Shown: positions 52,096 to 61,224 of the stretch, piece after piece
How the letters are laid out: every line of letters starts with the position of its first letter
Numbering within the stretch: position 1 is the stretch's first letter
NCBI RefSeq assembly: GCF_022712275.1
Contig: NZ_JALAGU010000050.1
Location: forward strand, 25,464 to 89,463
DNA: 64,000 bases
Origin: Corynebacterium sp.
Lineage (GTDB): Bacteria > Actinomycetota > Actinomycetes > Mycobacteriales > Mycobacteriaceae
Direction of reading: 5' to 3'
Position numbers and translations under genes: made by a program
The notes under the pieces: model-generated
Told to the model about the DNA's origin: nothing
The model's database searches: none
Seen by the model: only the letters and a program-made list of their open reading frames with translations

Positions 52096-53628
52096 ATGGA
52101 CGACACGACCGGAACAACCACCGCCGACCCCTGGTCCGATCTGCCTGATGGCCAGTTCATCCAGGAAGAAATCGCACCACTTCCCTTCGGCAGCACAGCC
52201 GACCTCGTCAATGCCGTCGCCGCACTCGACGATGCCGTGGAGATTATCCTCGCCCAGGGAGAGCACACATGGTCACGCATCAGCACAGGTGAGCGAGAGG
52301 AGCTCTACCGCCGACTGGAACGCTCCCGTCGGAAACTCACCGCCGCGGACGCAGCGATGGTCACCAGTCTCCGCACCGACTTCGCCATGCCCTGTGGACC
52401 CCGCGGTCCCCGCTGGCTCGCCCGCACCTTCGGGCTCACTCTCCGCGAAGCGAAGACCAGGGTGGCTGCCGCAGACCGGATAACCACCACCGAAATCACG
52501 AACCTCGCGGTACCGACCTCGACGCATCTTCCCGTCCTGGGCGACGCTGTCCGGGACGGCGTCCTCGACGCCGAGCCTGTCGCCCGCCTCGACCGCCTGC
52601 TGCGCGCCCTGCCCCACGAGGTCCAGGACCGCGTCGCCACCGCCGCCGACGCCCCGGTCGCCGAGCTGGTCCGCACTGCCGGCCCTGATGCAGTGGCCGA
52701 CCTACGTCCGTTCCTCATGGGCATCGCCGGAATCGACGAACCCTACACCGACGATGACCGGGCCCGCCTCCGCGGTGTCACCATCGGCCGACAGCGTGAT
52801 GACGGTATGTCCCCGATCTCCGGTGACCTGACACCGGAACTGGCCTCGATCCTGCAGCGGCTCATGGCAGACCACGCCAACCCCGGCGACCTCACCGCCG
52901 ACGCCGATGCTGCCGATGCCGGAGAGCGTGGCACAGTGCAGGATCCCGCTGAGGCGGATAGCCGCAACCCCGCCCAGCGGCGTCATGACGCACTGTTCGC
53001 CGCCATAGCCGCGGGTTACGGGCGTGGTAAGGAACTTGCCCCTGGACGGGGTACCACCACCATCGTCGCCGCAGTGACTCTCGAGCAACTGGCCGCACGC
53101 GCCGGTACGGCAGTGACCGACGCCGGGGTCCGGATGACCGTCGACCAACTGGTGGAAACCTGCGATGCCCGTGACCTTTTCCTGCAGGTCATGGACTTCC
53201 ACGGCCGGTCACTGTTCCTGGGCCGGTCACGACGGCTGGGGTCGGTCGACCAGTATCTCGCCCTGGTCGGCGAAGAAGGGGCGAGTTCCGCACCCGGACC
53301 GGCGACACCCCCGGCGTTCTCACAGATCCACCACATCACGTCCTGGCTCTTCGGAGGACGCACCGACCTGACGAATCTCACCCTCGTCGGCCCCGAGGCC
53401 CACGCCGGGATCGACGATTCCCGCACTGACCCACGGAAATGGCAGACCATCCCACCGCCGAAAGGGTGTCCCGACCGGGTGTTGTGGATCCCTCCGGAAC
53501 AGGTGGACCCCTCCCGGGCACCGACGATCACCGTGCATCCGGCGAGTTGGACGACACCGGGGCAGGTCCTACGCCGACAGTCACGGGCATTGCTGGGCCT
53601 ACTGACCCCGGCCCGACCCACCGGCTGA
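52096..53628 (+). CDS. DUF222 / HNH-endonuclease protein (13E12-type)
   Basis: A 510-residue member of the actinobacterial 13E12 repeat family, with a DUF222 region (about 35-330, including PRWLARTFGLTLREAKTRV) and a C-terminal HNH fold. The HNH motif is altered: QIHHITSWLFGGRTDLTNLTLV keeps the first His pair and Asn, but the last His of the usual C-x-x-H-H segment reads GPEAHAG, and zinc cysteines are absent. Nuclease activity is therefore uncertain. These genes are multicopy and mobile in actinobacteria. Here it separates the CMD/AhpD gene from the ABC importer operon. A 14-bp tandem repeat follows. Confidence 0.85.
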   Translation: MDDTTGTTTADPWSDLPDGQFIQEEIAPLPFGSTADLVNAVAALDDAVEIILAQGEHTWSRISTGEREELYRRLERSRRKLTAADAAMVTSLRTDFAMPCGPRGPRWLARTFGLTLREAKTRVAAADRITTTEITNLAVPTSTHLPVLGDAVRDGVLDAEPVARLDRLLRALPHEVQDRVATAADAPVAELVRTAGPDAVADLRPFLMGIAGIDEPYTDDDRARLRGVTIGRQRDDGMSPISGDLTPELASILQRLMADHANPGDLTADADAADAGERGTVQDPAEADSRNPAQRRHDALFAAIAAGYGRGKELAPGRGTTTIVAAVTLEQLAARAGTAVTDAGVRMTVDQLVETCDARDLFLQVMDFHGRSLFLGRSRRLGSVDQYLALVGEEGASSAPGPATPPAFSQIHHITSWLFGGRTDLTNLTLVGPEAHAGIDDSRTDPRKWQTIPPPKGCPDRVLWIPPEQVDPSRAPTITVHPASWTTPGQVLRRQSRALLGLLTPARPTG

Positions 53629-53662
53629 CCACCCACCCGACCTCACTGCCTGTCTGTCACGG

Positions 53663-53704
53663 CCTGCCTGTCACGGCCTGCCTGTCACGGCCTGCCTGTC
53701 ACGG
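53663..53704. repeat. 14-bp tandem repeat, three exact units
   Basis: CCTGCCTGTCACGG at 53663, 53677 and 53691, with a partial unit before and after. Lies 35 nt after the HNH gene stop. Confidence 0.85.
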
Positions 53705-53794
53705 TTTGCCCTACCGACAACCGCGGGCTCCGGCGTCTCCCTCCAGCAGACCGCCCCGCGGCATACAGCCATGCCCGCTCCCGGAAACGACCCT

Positions 53795-55585
53795 TCACAA
53801 CCCAAGGTTCAGCCCTCCGGAGCGGTAGCGGTGACCCGGAATGGCGTCCAGCAGTTTCTCCGTGAACTCATCCTGCGGGTGCTCGAAAATCTCCGAGGTC
53901 AGGCCGGATTCGACCTGCCGCCCGTGGCTCATCACCGTGACAGTGTCCGATATCTCACGCACCACCGACAGGTCGTGGGAAATGAAGAGGTACGTCAGCC
54001 CGAGGTCGCGCTGCAGCTCATCGAGCAGGCTGAGGATCTGCGCCTGCACGGTCACATCCAGTGCGGACACCGCTTCATCGAGCACCACGAGCTCCGGGTC
54101 GAGGATCAGGGCGCGAGCGATAGCCACGCGCTGGCGCTGACCACCGGACAGCTCCGCAGGACGCCGCTGCGCGACATCTCCGCTCACCGATCCCGCCCCG
54201 GAGCCCAGGGCCACCCGGTCGAGAATCGCGTCGACCTTCTCCCTGATCTGCGACTTCGACAGATCGGTGAGGTTGCGCAGCGGTTCGGCGAGAATCCTGC
54301 CCACGGTCTGCCGCGGGTCCAGCGAACTGTAGGGGTTCTGGTAGACCATCTGGACCCGACGCCGCAGGTCGCGGCGTCCTGCCCTGGAAAAGGTGCTGAA
54401 CTCGTCGATACGCAGGTCAGCGGCATCACCGGAGGTTCCCGCCAGGGTCACTGTGCCGGAGGTCGGCTCCTGGAAAGCGGTGATCATCCGGGCGAGCGTG
54501 GACTTGCCGGAGCCGGACTCCCCCACGATGGCGTGGGTCGTGCCGGGCGCGACGGTGAAGGAGACATCGTCGACGGCTACGAAGGAGTCAGAGTCTCTGC
54601 CACCGCCACCGAACTCGCGGCGCAGCGTGTCCACGGTGAGCAGTGGCGTGGCGTCCGGCGCGGGGCCGGTCCGGTAGGTCGACTGCTCCACCGCGCTGAC
54701 CAGAGACGGTGCGTCCGACAGGAGGCGTTGCGTGTACGGGTCGTGCGGGTCAGTGAGGATCCGGTCGGTCGGGCCGGTCTCCCTGACCTCGCCGCCCTGC
54801 ATGACGACGAGCCGGTCGGCGCGGTCACCGGCGACGGCAAGGTCATGGGTGATGAAGAGGATGCCGAGGTCGAGTTCGGTCCGCATCCGGTCCAGCAGAT
54901 CCAGGATCGTGCGCTGCACGGTGACGTCCAGGGCACTCGTCGGCTCATCGGCGATGATGAGCTCCGGCTCGGTCGCGACGGCCGCGGCGATGAGTGCGCG
55001 CTGCTTCATACCGCCCGAGAGCTGGTGCGGGTACTGGTCGTAGCGCACCTCCGGGTTGTCGATCCCGACCTGTTCGAGCAGGTCAAGGACCTTCCTCTTG
55101 CGCGCGGACGCGGACAGCCGCACCGCCTTCGGCGCGATGCGCAGCCCCTCCCCCACGGACGCGCCGATGGTCTTCACCGGGTTCAGTGAGTTGTTCGGGT
55201 CCTGCGGGATCAGGCCGACACGGGTGCCGCGGATGCTGCGCCACTCGCGCTCGGAGAGGTTGGTGATCGACCGGCCGTCGAGCTTGATCGTGCCGCTGAC
55301 CTCGGCGTTGCCGGGCAGCAGGCCGAGGGTGGCCATGGCGGAGGTCGACTTGCCGGAGCCGGACTCGCCGACAATGGCGGTGACCTTGCCACGCTCGACG
55401 GTGACGCTGACGTTCTTCACCGCGGGGACGCCACCACGGCGGGTGCGGTAGGTCACCGCGAGATCGCGGATCTCGAGCAGCGGGGCAGCATGGCCGGCCC
55501 CGGACGCCGCAGCAGTGCCGGAGGCCTCGTGGGTGTCCGGACGCCAGGAGCCGTCGTCCCAGTTCATGTCTGGCTTCTCAGTCAT
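53795..55585 (-). CDS. Peptide-type ABC importer, fused double ATPase
   Basis: Two ABC ATPases of the Dpp/Opp type in one 596-residue chain, powering the two permeases upstream. Domain 1 (about 32-275): Walker A VGESGSGKSTSAMA, signature LSGGMKQRALIAAA, Walker B ELIIADEPTSALD. Domain 2 (about 305-570): VGESGSGKSTLARM, LSGGQRQRVAIARAL, ELVVLDEAVSALD. The ATG at 55585 overlaps the permease stop (ATGA); a longer frame runs inside the permease gene and was rejected. Last gene of the operon SBP-permease-permease-ATPase. Confidence 0.92.
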   Translation of the reverse strand: MTEKPDMNWDDGSWRPDTHEASGTAAASGAGHAAPLLEIRDLAVTYRTRRGGVPAVKNVSVTVERGKVTAIVGESGSGKSTSAMATLGLLPGNAEVSGTIKLDGRSITNLSEREWRSIRGTRVGLIPQDPNNSLNPVKTIGASVGEGLRIAPKAVRLSASARKRKVLDLLEQVGIDNPEVRYDQYPHQLSGGMKQRALIAAAVATEPELIIADEPTSALDVTVQRTILDLLDRMRTELDLGILFITHDLAVAGDRADRLVVMQGGEVRETGPTDRILTDPHDPYTQRLLSDAPSLVSAVEQSTYRTGPAPDATPLLTVDTLRREFGGGGRDSDSFVAVDDVSFTVAPGTTHAIVGESGSGKSTLARMITAFQEPTSGTVTLAGTSGDAADLRIDEFSTFSRAGRRDLRRRVQMVYQNPYSSLDPRQTVGRILAEPLRNLTDLSKSQIREKVDAILDRVALGSGAGSVSGDVAQRRPAELSGGQRQRVAIARALILDPELVVLDEAVSALDVTVQAQILSLLDELQRDLGLTYLFISHDLSVVREISDTVTVMSHGRQVESGLTSEIFEHPQDEFTEKLLDAIPGHRYRSGGLNLGL

Positions 55586-56412
55586 CGGATCGCCTTCCCG
55601 CCGGAGCGCTGCAGCGCCTGGCTGAGATAGTTGGTGGCCAGGACGACGAGGACGATCGCCAGGCCGGGCAGGACGGACAGCCACCAGGAGGTGGCGATGA
55701 AGTCGCGTCCCTCGGAGATGATCAGGCCCCACTCCGGGGTGGGCGGCGGTGCGCCGTAGCCGAGGAAGCCGAGGGTGGACAGCTGCAGGATCGCGCTGCC
55801 GAACTGCAGGGCGGCGAGGGCCAGCACCGGGGTCAGCGAGTTCGGCAGGATGTGTCGCCACAGCACCGACCAGGCCGTTCCGCCGGAACCGTAGGCGGCC
55901 TCGACGAAATCGGCGGCGGCCACACCGAGGACCTCGGAACGGGCCAGGCGGGCGAACATGGCGACATTGGTGACACCGACGGCGATGGCGGCGTTCATCG
56001 TGCCGTAGCCCAGCAGGATGATCACCGACAGGCTCAGCAGCAGGGCCGGGATGGAGAGCAGCACGTCGACGATGCGCATGATGAGCGTGTCGAGCCAGCC
56101 GTTGCGTCCTCCCCGGACCGAGCCGGCGACCAGGCCGAGCAGGGTGCCGACGACCATGCCGACGAGCACGGCGACCAGGGCGCCGGACAGGGAGTGCCGG
56201 GCACCCCAGACCACACGGGTGTAGAGGTCACGGCCGACGGCGTCGGTACCGAACCAGTGGTCCGCCGACGGGGCGAGCAGCGGTTCGGTGGTGCCGGATT
56301 CGGTGGGGTCACCGGAGGCGAACAGGCCGGGGACCAGGGCCCAGGCGACGGCGAGGAGGACGACGAAGCCGGCGAGCCAGACGCCGGGACGGATGCGTGT
56401 CAGGGTCTTCAT
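55582..56412 (-). CDS. ABC importer permease, DppC type
   Basis: A 276-residue inner-membrane subunit with six helices. It has the DppC-like start WLAGFVVLLAVAWALVPGLF and PSADHWFGTDAVGRDLYTRVVWG, then the coupling EAA motif around EAAYGSGGTAWSVLWRHILPN. It overlaps neighbours on both sides by 4 nt. With the DppB-type permease it forms the channel for the substrate delivered by the lipoprotein. Confidence 0.92.
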   Translation of the reverse strand: MKTLTRIRPGVWLAGFVVLLAVAWALVPGLFASGDPTESGTTEPLLAPSADHWFGTDAVGRDLYTRVVWGARHSLSGALVAVLVGMVVGTLLGLVAGSVRGGRNGWLDTLIMRIVDVLLSIPALLLSLSVIILLGYGTMNAAIAVGVTNVAMFARLARSEVLGVAAADFVEAAYGSGGTAWSVLWRHILPNSLTPVLALAALQFGSAILQLSTLGFLGYGAPPPTPEWGLIISEGRDFIATSWWLSVLPGLAIVLVVLATNYLSQALQRSGGKAIR

Positions 56413-57413
56413 GCCTTCACCTTCTTCCCGCTCTTGCCGGTCTTCTGCCCGGCTTTCTGCCCGGCCTTCTCACCGGTGCGGAGCCTGGCGTCCAGCACCG
56501 GGTAGAGCAGGTCGACGACCAGGTTGATGACGACGTAGACCGCCGCGGCGAGCACGACCACTGCCATGAGGACGGGGGTGTCTCGGTTGGCGACGGCGTC
56601 CACCGTCATCGCACCGACCCCGGCGCGGGAGAACACGGCCTCGGTGATGACCGCACCGCCGACGAGTTCGCCGAAGGTCAGCCCGGCGATGGTGATCGCC
56701 GGCAGCACCGCGTTGCGCAGAACATTCCGCCACAGCACCCACTGGGCACCGGCGCCGCGGGCCTTGACCACGGTGATGAAGGGCATGTCGGTGACATCGT
56801 CGATGCTGCGGATCAGCACCTGGGCCAGCGGTGCAGACAGCGGCACCGCCAGCGCGATCGACGGCAGGATGAGGTCCTGGACGCTGGACGCGTGGATCAC
56901 CGGGATCCACTCCAGGGTGAAGCTGAACACCTGGATGAGGATGATGCCGAGCCAGAATGCCGGCAGGGAGACGAACAGGGGCGGAAGTGCACGCAGCGTC
57001 GTCGAGATCCAGCGGCAGACCCGGTTGTCCGGCAACGAGGTGGCGGTCACCGCGACGAGCACCGCGATGACCAGGGCAACCAGGAAACCGGTCACAGCCA
57101 GGGCAAGGGTGCCGGGCAGGGCGTCAGTCAGGGAGTCCATGACATCGGCACCGGTCTGCAGGGAGTTGCCGAAGTCGAGGTGGAGGACGCCGGTCAGCGA
57201 GTTCCAGTACCGCGACAGGACAGGCTCATCCGAGCCGTAGGCCTGCTGCATATCGGCGATCTCGGAGGCCGAGAGGCCGAGCTCGGGATCGGCGTAGCGG
57301 GTGGAGACGGCGTCCCCGGGCAGGGCGGTGAGCAGGATGAAGGCGAGGGTGAAGCTGGCCCAGAGGACCAGGACCGCTGCGCCGATGCGGCGGAGGACAG
57401 TCATGGTGGTCAT
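56409..57413 (-). CDS. ABC importer permease, DppB type
   Basis: A 334-residue permease with six helices and the DppB signature start (RIGAAVLVLWASFTLAFILLTALPGD, spelled over residues 6-32), and a large external loop. The cytoplasmic EAA-like loop is VVKARGAGAQWVLWRNVLRNA. The C-terminus is Lys-rich (KAGQKAGQKTGKSGKKVKA). The ATG directly adjoins the SBP stop with no gap. Confidence 0.92.
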   Translation of the reverse strand: MTTMTVLRRIGAAVLVLWASFTLAFILLTALPGDAVSTRYADPELGLSASEIADMQQAYGSDEPVLSRYWNSLTGVLHLDFGNSLQTGADVMDSLTDALPGTLALAVTGFLVALVIAVLVAVTATSLPDNRVCRWISTTLRALPPLFVSLPAFWLGIILIQVFSFTLEWIPVIHASSVQDLILPSIALAVPLSAPLAQVLIRSIDDVTDMPFITVVKARGAGAQWVLWRNVLRNAVLPAITIAGLTFGELVGGAVITEAVFSRAGVGAMTVDAVANRDTPVLMAVVVLAAAVYVVINLVVDLLYPVLDARLRTGEKAGQKAGQKTGKSGKKVKA

Positions 57414-59087
57414 CTACTCGTCCCCTTCCACGCTGGTGAGGTAGAACCAGGGCCGGCCGATGGACTCGGCGCGGAAGCCGTGGACATAGGACTGCACGCC
57501 GTAGACCTGCGGTTCCTCGAACATGGGCAGGACATAGGCCTGCTCGGTCAGGTAGTCCTGGACGTCGCCGGAGGCGTCCGCCCGGTCCTCGGGTGTGGCC
57601 GAGGAGGACACCTTGCGCAGCAGTTCCTCGAGGTGTTCGTCGCCGATCGAGTCATCACCGAGCAGGTTGAGCAGCTGGTTGCGGTTGTCGGAGTAGTACT
57701 GCGACTTGATGACGTCGTAGTCGGCGCGTCCGACCATGGTGACGTTGAGCTGGATCTTGTCGATGTCGGTCTGCGCGGCCTTCTGTGCCGCGACATCGCC
57801 GGGGTAGAGCTGCACGTCGATGCCGATCTTCTTCAGCTGCTCCTGGACCATGGTGACGACCTCGCGCGTGCGGGGCTGTTGTTCGGCGTCATTGGCGGTG
57901 AGGCTGAGCCGTTTCCCGTCCTTGACGCGGATGCCGTCGGAGCCCGGCACCCAGCCCGCCTCGTCGAGGAGCTCCTTCGCGCGCTCGGGGTCGAAGGTGT
58001 AGGCGTCCTTCTGCTCGCGGTAGCCCATGGCGGTGGACGCCAGGGCCGAGGTCGCCAACGGGTAGGACTCCGAGAACAGCGAGGTCAGGATGCGTTCCCG
58101 GTCGACTCCGGCGATGATCGCCTGGCGGACCCGGATGTCCTCGAGCAGCGGGTGGCGGAACCGCAGCGCGATCTGGTTGTTCACCCCGGAGGTCGGTGCG
58201 GAGAGGATGTCCACCCCGGCGTCCTCCAGGTGCTTCTCCTCGGGGGCCTCGATCTGGCGGGCGACGTCGCCCTGGCCGGACCGGATACCGCCGACGCGGA
58301 CGCTGTCTTCCTTGGCGACCACGACGTGGATCGTGTCCAGGTCCGGACGTCCCGTGTTCTCGCCCCGGTTGCCGAGTTCCGGCGGAGCCCAGGCGTAGTC
58401 CTCCCGGGCGGAGAGCGTGAGCTCGGTGTTGCGCTCCTCGTCGGTGATGACGAAGGGGCCGGAGCCGATGACGCGGCGGGCGTTGCCGGGGGCGAATCCT
58501 TCGTCGGTCATGTCGAGGGAGGCGTCCGCCAGGAGTCCGGCATTGAAGGAACTGGTGGCCTGCGGGAAGCCGGGCTCAGGGTCGGTGAAGTGGAAGCGGA
58601 CCGTGTGGTCGTCGAGGACCTCGCCGCGGTCGTAGGTGCTGATCTGCTCGGAGGAGGTCAGCTTCCGCTCCTTGTCACCCTTGCCGAAGAGGTCGAAGTT
58701 GCGGACCACGTTCTCGGCGGTGAGCGGGGTGCCGTCGGAGTAGGTGACGTCATCGCGCAGGTGGAAGGTGAATTCGGTGGCGTCCGCGTTGATCTCGGGC
58801 AGGTCGGTGGCGATCCACGGGTAGAGTTCGAGGGTGTCCGGGTCCTGCCAGAGGAGGCGGTCGGTGATGTTGTTCACCACACCGCCGTTCGGGTAGTAGC
58901 CCGCGGTCGGCGGGTAGAGGGTCTGGAAGGGCAGTGACTCGAGGTAGGTGAGTTCGCGCGGGGCGGGCCCGTCGCTGCTGCTGCAGGAGGCGAGGCCGGT
59001 GGCGGTGGCGAGAGCGGTGACGACCGCGAGGGTCTTCACTGCGGGCCGTCGACGTCCCCGGCGGTGACGATCGGGAAATAGTGACAT
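57414..59087 (-). CDS. ABC importer solute-binding lipoprotein (TIGR04028-like)
   Basis: A type-5 (peptide/nickel) binding protein of 557 residues. The signal peptide ends in a lipobox LASC at about residues 32-35, so it is anchored by a lipid. Motifs include LTYLESLPFQTLYPPTAGYY, DRLLWQDPDTLELYPWIATDLPEI and FTFHLRDDVTYSDGTPLTAENVV. The pattern fits the TIGR04028 group found with CMD/AhpD-domain genes (family recall). First gene of its operon. A palindrome lies 3 nt upstream of the ATG. Confidence 0.9.
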   Translation of the reverse strand: MSLFPDRHRRGRRRPAVKTLAVVTALATATGLASCSSSDGPAPRELTYLESLPFQTLYPPTAGYYPNGGVVNNITDRLLWQDPDTLELYPWIATDLPEINADATEFTFHLRDDVTYSDGTPLTAENVVRNFDLFGKGDKERKLTSSEQISTYDRGEVLDDHTVRFHFTDPEPGFPQATSSFNAGLLADASLDMTDEGFAPGNARRVIGSGPFVITDEERNTELTLSAREDYAWAPPELGNRGENTGRPDLDTIHVVVAKEDSVRVGGIRSGQGDVARQIEAPEEKHLEDAGVDILSAPTSGVNNQIALRFRHPLLEDIRVRQAIIAGVDRERILTSLFSESYPLATSALASTAMGYREQKDAYTFDPERAKELLDEAGWVPGSDGIRVKDGKRLSLTANDAEQQPRTREVVTMVQEQLKKIGIDVQLYPGDVAAQKAAQTDIDKIQLNVTMVGRADYDVIKSQYYSDNRNQLLNLLGDDSIGDEHLEELLRKVSSSATPEDRADASGDVQDYLTEQAYVLPMFEEPQVYGVQSYVHGFRAESIGRPWFYLTSVEGDE

Positions 59088-59089
59088 GT

Positions 59090-59103
59090 ACAGACCTGTC
59101 TGT
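59090..59103. promoter_or_regulatory. Palindrome ACAGAC-N2-GTCTGT, TetR-type operator candidate
   Basis: Perfect 6-bp arms immediately before the importer's ATG (59087) and next to TAGAAC, a possible minus-strand -10 region. The position would block transcription or initiation of the importer operon. No TetR gene is in the window. Confidence 0.4.
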
Positions 59104-59144
59104 TCTAGGCTCAGGGCGTCATCGTAGCACCGGCCCTGCCTGAC

Positions 59145-59150
59145 TACGAT
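59145..59150 (+). promoter_or_regulatory. -10 box (TACGAT) of a leaderless promoter
   Basis: TACGAT 8 nt before the ATG at 59159. A second TAGGCT at 59106-59111 could give a leadered transcript. Confidence 0.4.
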
Positions 59151-59158
59151 GGGTGGCT

Positions 59159-61222
59159 ATGAGATCATCGGGCACCATCGCGATCATCGGGGGAGGCCCC
59201 CGCGGCATCTCCGTCCTGGAACGTCTCGCCGCACAGCATGCGGCCGAGGCAGGAGGGCCCGGTGACGCCTCCGACTCCGGCCCTGTCACCGTCCATCTCG
59301 TCGACGACACCGAACCCGGCGCCGGCCGGGTCTGGCGCACCGACCAGACCCGCACGCTGTGCATGAACACCCTGGCGGACGCGGTGACGCTGTTCACCGA
59401 GCCCGGATCCACGGTCACGGCGCCGGTCGTCGAGGGTCCGACGATGTACGAGTGGATCCGCCTGATCCGCGGCGATTCCCTCCCGGACCAGGCCGATCCG
59501 AACGGCGCGAAGACCGCCCTGTTCCGCGGTCACCCGGCGATGGTCCGGGGCGAGTTCCACAGTGAGATCGCGGCGACGGAGCCGGAGTCCCACCCGTCGC
59601 GTGCGCTCTACGGTGAGTACCTGCGCTGGGTCCTGTCGGTGGTGCTGGCAAGCGCCCCCGAAAGCCTGAAGGTCGAGGTCCACCAGGCCCGCGCCACGGA
59701 GATCACGCAGGTCACCGGGGATGACGGGATCGTCCGCGACGAGATCACCCTGGAGCACCATACCAGCGGAGACGCCGCCCACCTGGCGTCCTCCCCTGTC
59801 ACACTCACGGCGGACGCCACGGTGCTGGCGCTGGGCTGGACCGGCAATGAGCCGGACGCGCTGGAGGGGTTCACCGCCACCAGCGTGCAGATGCACCCCA
59901 CGCTGCACTGGGTCCGGCCCGGCAACCCGGCCGACCAGGCGGTGGATGCCGTTGGCGCGGGTGAAGAGATCGTGGTCCGCGGCCTGGGTATGGGGTTCTT
60001 CGACCTCATGGCGATGGTGACCATCGACCGTGGCGGAAAGTTCGTCACGGACGCCACCTCCCGCTCGGGCCTGGCCTACCGGCCGTCCGGACGCGAGCCG
60101 AAACTGGTGGTCGCCTCCCACCACGGCTACCCCTACCAGCCGAAACCTGTGCTCCACGCACTGCCGTCGCCGGCCCCGATGCCACGGTTCCGGGCTGCGC
60201 TGGCCGCACTTGCGGAGGACGCCCCGGCGGGGTCCGTCGATTTCGGCGAGACCCTGTGGCCGGCGATCCTGCGGGACGCCCAGGCCGCCTACTACACGGT
60301 CCTGTTCAGCGGACGCTGCCCGGGACATGCCGAGGACTCCGACCGGCTGGCCGAGGTCCTGGCCGTGGTCGACGATCCGGCACTGGACCCGTGGCGACTG
60401 CACACCTACCCGGAACTGCAGGCCCTGGTCCCGGAAGACGACCGCTTCGACCTGGGCTTCTACGCCGATCCGGTGGCGGCCTTCTCCGGCTCCACGATCG
60501 CGGAACTGACGACCTTCCTCGGTGACCGGCTCGCCGCCGACCTCCACGAGGCGAACCTCGGCCAGGATTCCGCGGTGAAGGCGGGGCTGCAGGTCATCGG
60601 TGCGGCACGCAAGCCCGCCCAGGTCGCCGACGAGCCCGGCCGGTTCACCACCCGGTCACGGCGCGCGGAGTACGCCGAGCTGCGGCGCGTCGGCCAGATG
60701 GTCGGCTCCGGACCGCCTGCGTTCCGTACCGCCGAACTGCTCTGCCTGCTGGACGCCGGCTATGTGCGCTTCCTCGGTGCCCACCCGACCCTGGTCGTCG
60801 ATCCGGAGCAGCCGGCCTTCGCCATGAGTTCGCCGACGACCGGCGACGAGGCGGTGTTCTCCACCACGCTGGTGGACGCCTGGCTGCACAAGCCGGACGC
60901 CCGGACCTCGGCCGATCCGCTGACCCGGCAGCTGCGGCTCGAGGGGCGGCTGCGTCCCTTCACTCTCGCCGACGGCTCGGTGACGACCGCGCCGGAGGTG
61001 GATCTGGCGACAGGTCTGCTGGTGCACCCGGACGGCGAGGTGGATCCGCGGGTCCACATGCTGGGTATTCCGCTGCTGGCTTACCGGGCGGACATGACGA
61101 TCTCGCCGATGCCGCGCACCGATCCGCTGATGCTGCAGGAGACGGACGGGGCGGCGGTGTCTGCACTGCGGATCGCGCAGAGCTCGCCGGATGTGCAGGG
61201 CACGCAGGATTCTCGGAGCTGA
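59159..61222 (+). CDS. FAD/NAD(P)-binding oxidoreductase-like protein
   Basis: A 687-residue flavoprotein with the dinucleotide motif IAIIGGGPRGISVLERL at the very start and a second half typical of the FAD-NAD(P)-binding (PF13454-type) family, including VRGLGMGFFDLMAMVT and the Trp/His-rich LHWVRPG. It is divergent from the importer operon, and homologues occur with TIGR04028 importers and CMD/AhpD genes. A role in modifying the imported compound is inferred. It ends 2 nt before the next gene. Confidence 0.82.
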   Translation: MRSSGTIAIIGGGPRGISVLERLAAQHAAEAGGPGDASDSGPVTVHLVDDTEPGAGRVWRTDQTRTLCMNTLADAVTLFTEPGSTVTAPVVEGPTMYEWIRLIRGDSLPDQADPNGAKTALFRGHPAMVRGEFHSEIAATEPESHPSRALYGEYLRWVLSVVLASAPESLKVEVHQARATEITQVTGDDGIVRDEITLEHHTSGDAAHLASSPVTLTADATVLALGWTGNEPDALEGFTATSVQMHPTLHWVRPGNPADQAVDAVGAGEEIVVRGLGMGFFDLMAMVTIDRGGKFVTDATSRSGLAYRPSGREPKLVVASHHGYPYQPKPVLHALPSPAPMPRFRAALAALAEDAPAGSVDFGETLWPAILRDAQAAYYTVLFSGRCPGHAEDSDRLAEVLAVVDDPALDPWRLHTYPELQALVPEDDRFDLGFYADPVAAFSGSTIAELTTFLGDRLAADLHEANLGQDSAVKAGLQVIGAARKPAQVADEPGRFTTRSRRAEYAELRRVGQMVGSGPPAFRTAELLCLLDAGYVRFLGAHPTLVVDPEQPAFAMSSPTTGDEAVFSTTLVDAWLHKPDARTSADPLTRQLRLEGRLRPFTLADGSVTTAPEVDLATGLLVHPDGEVDPRVHMLGIPLLAYRADMTISPMPRTDPLMLQETDGAAVSALRIAQSSPDVQGTQDSRS

Positions 61223-61224
61223 GC

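Noticed and set aside
56397..58937. 846-codon plus-strand frame over the importer genes.
   Set aside because: A GC-rich shadow frame opposite the SBP and permease genes; it is repetitive in composition with no domain.
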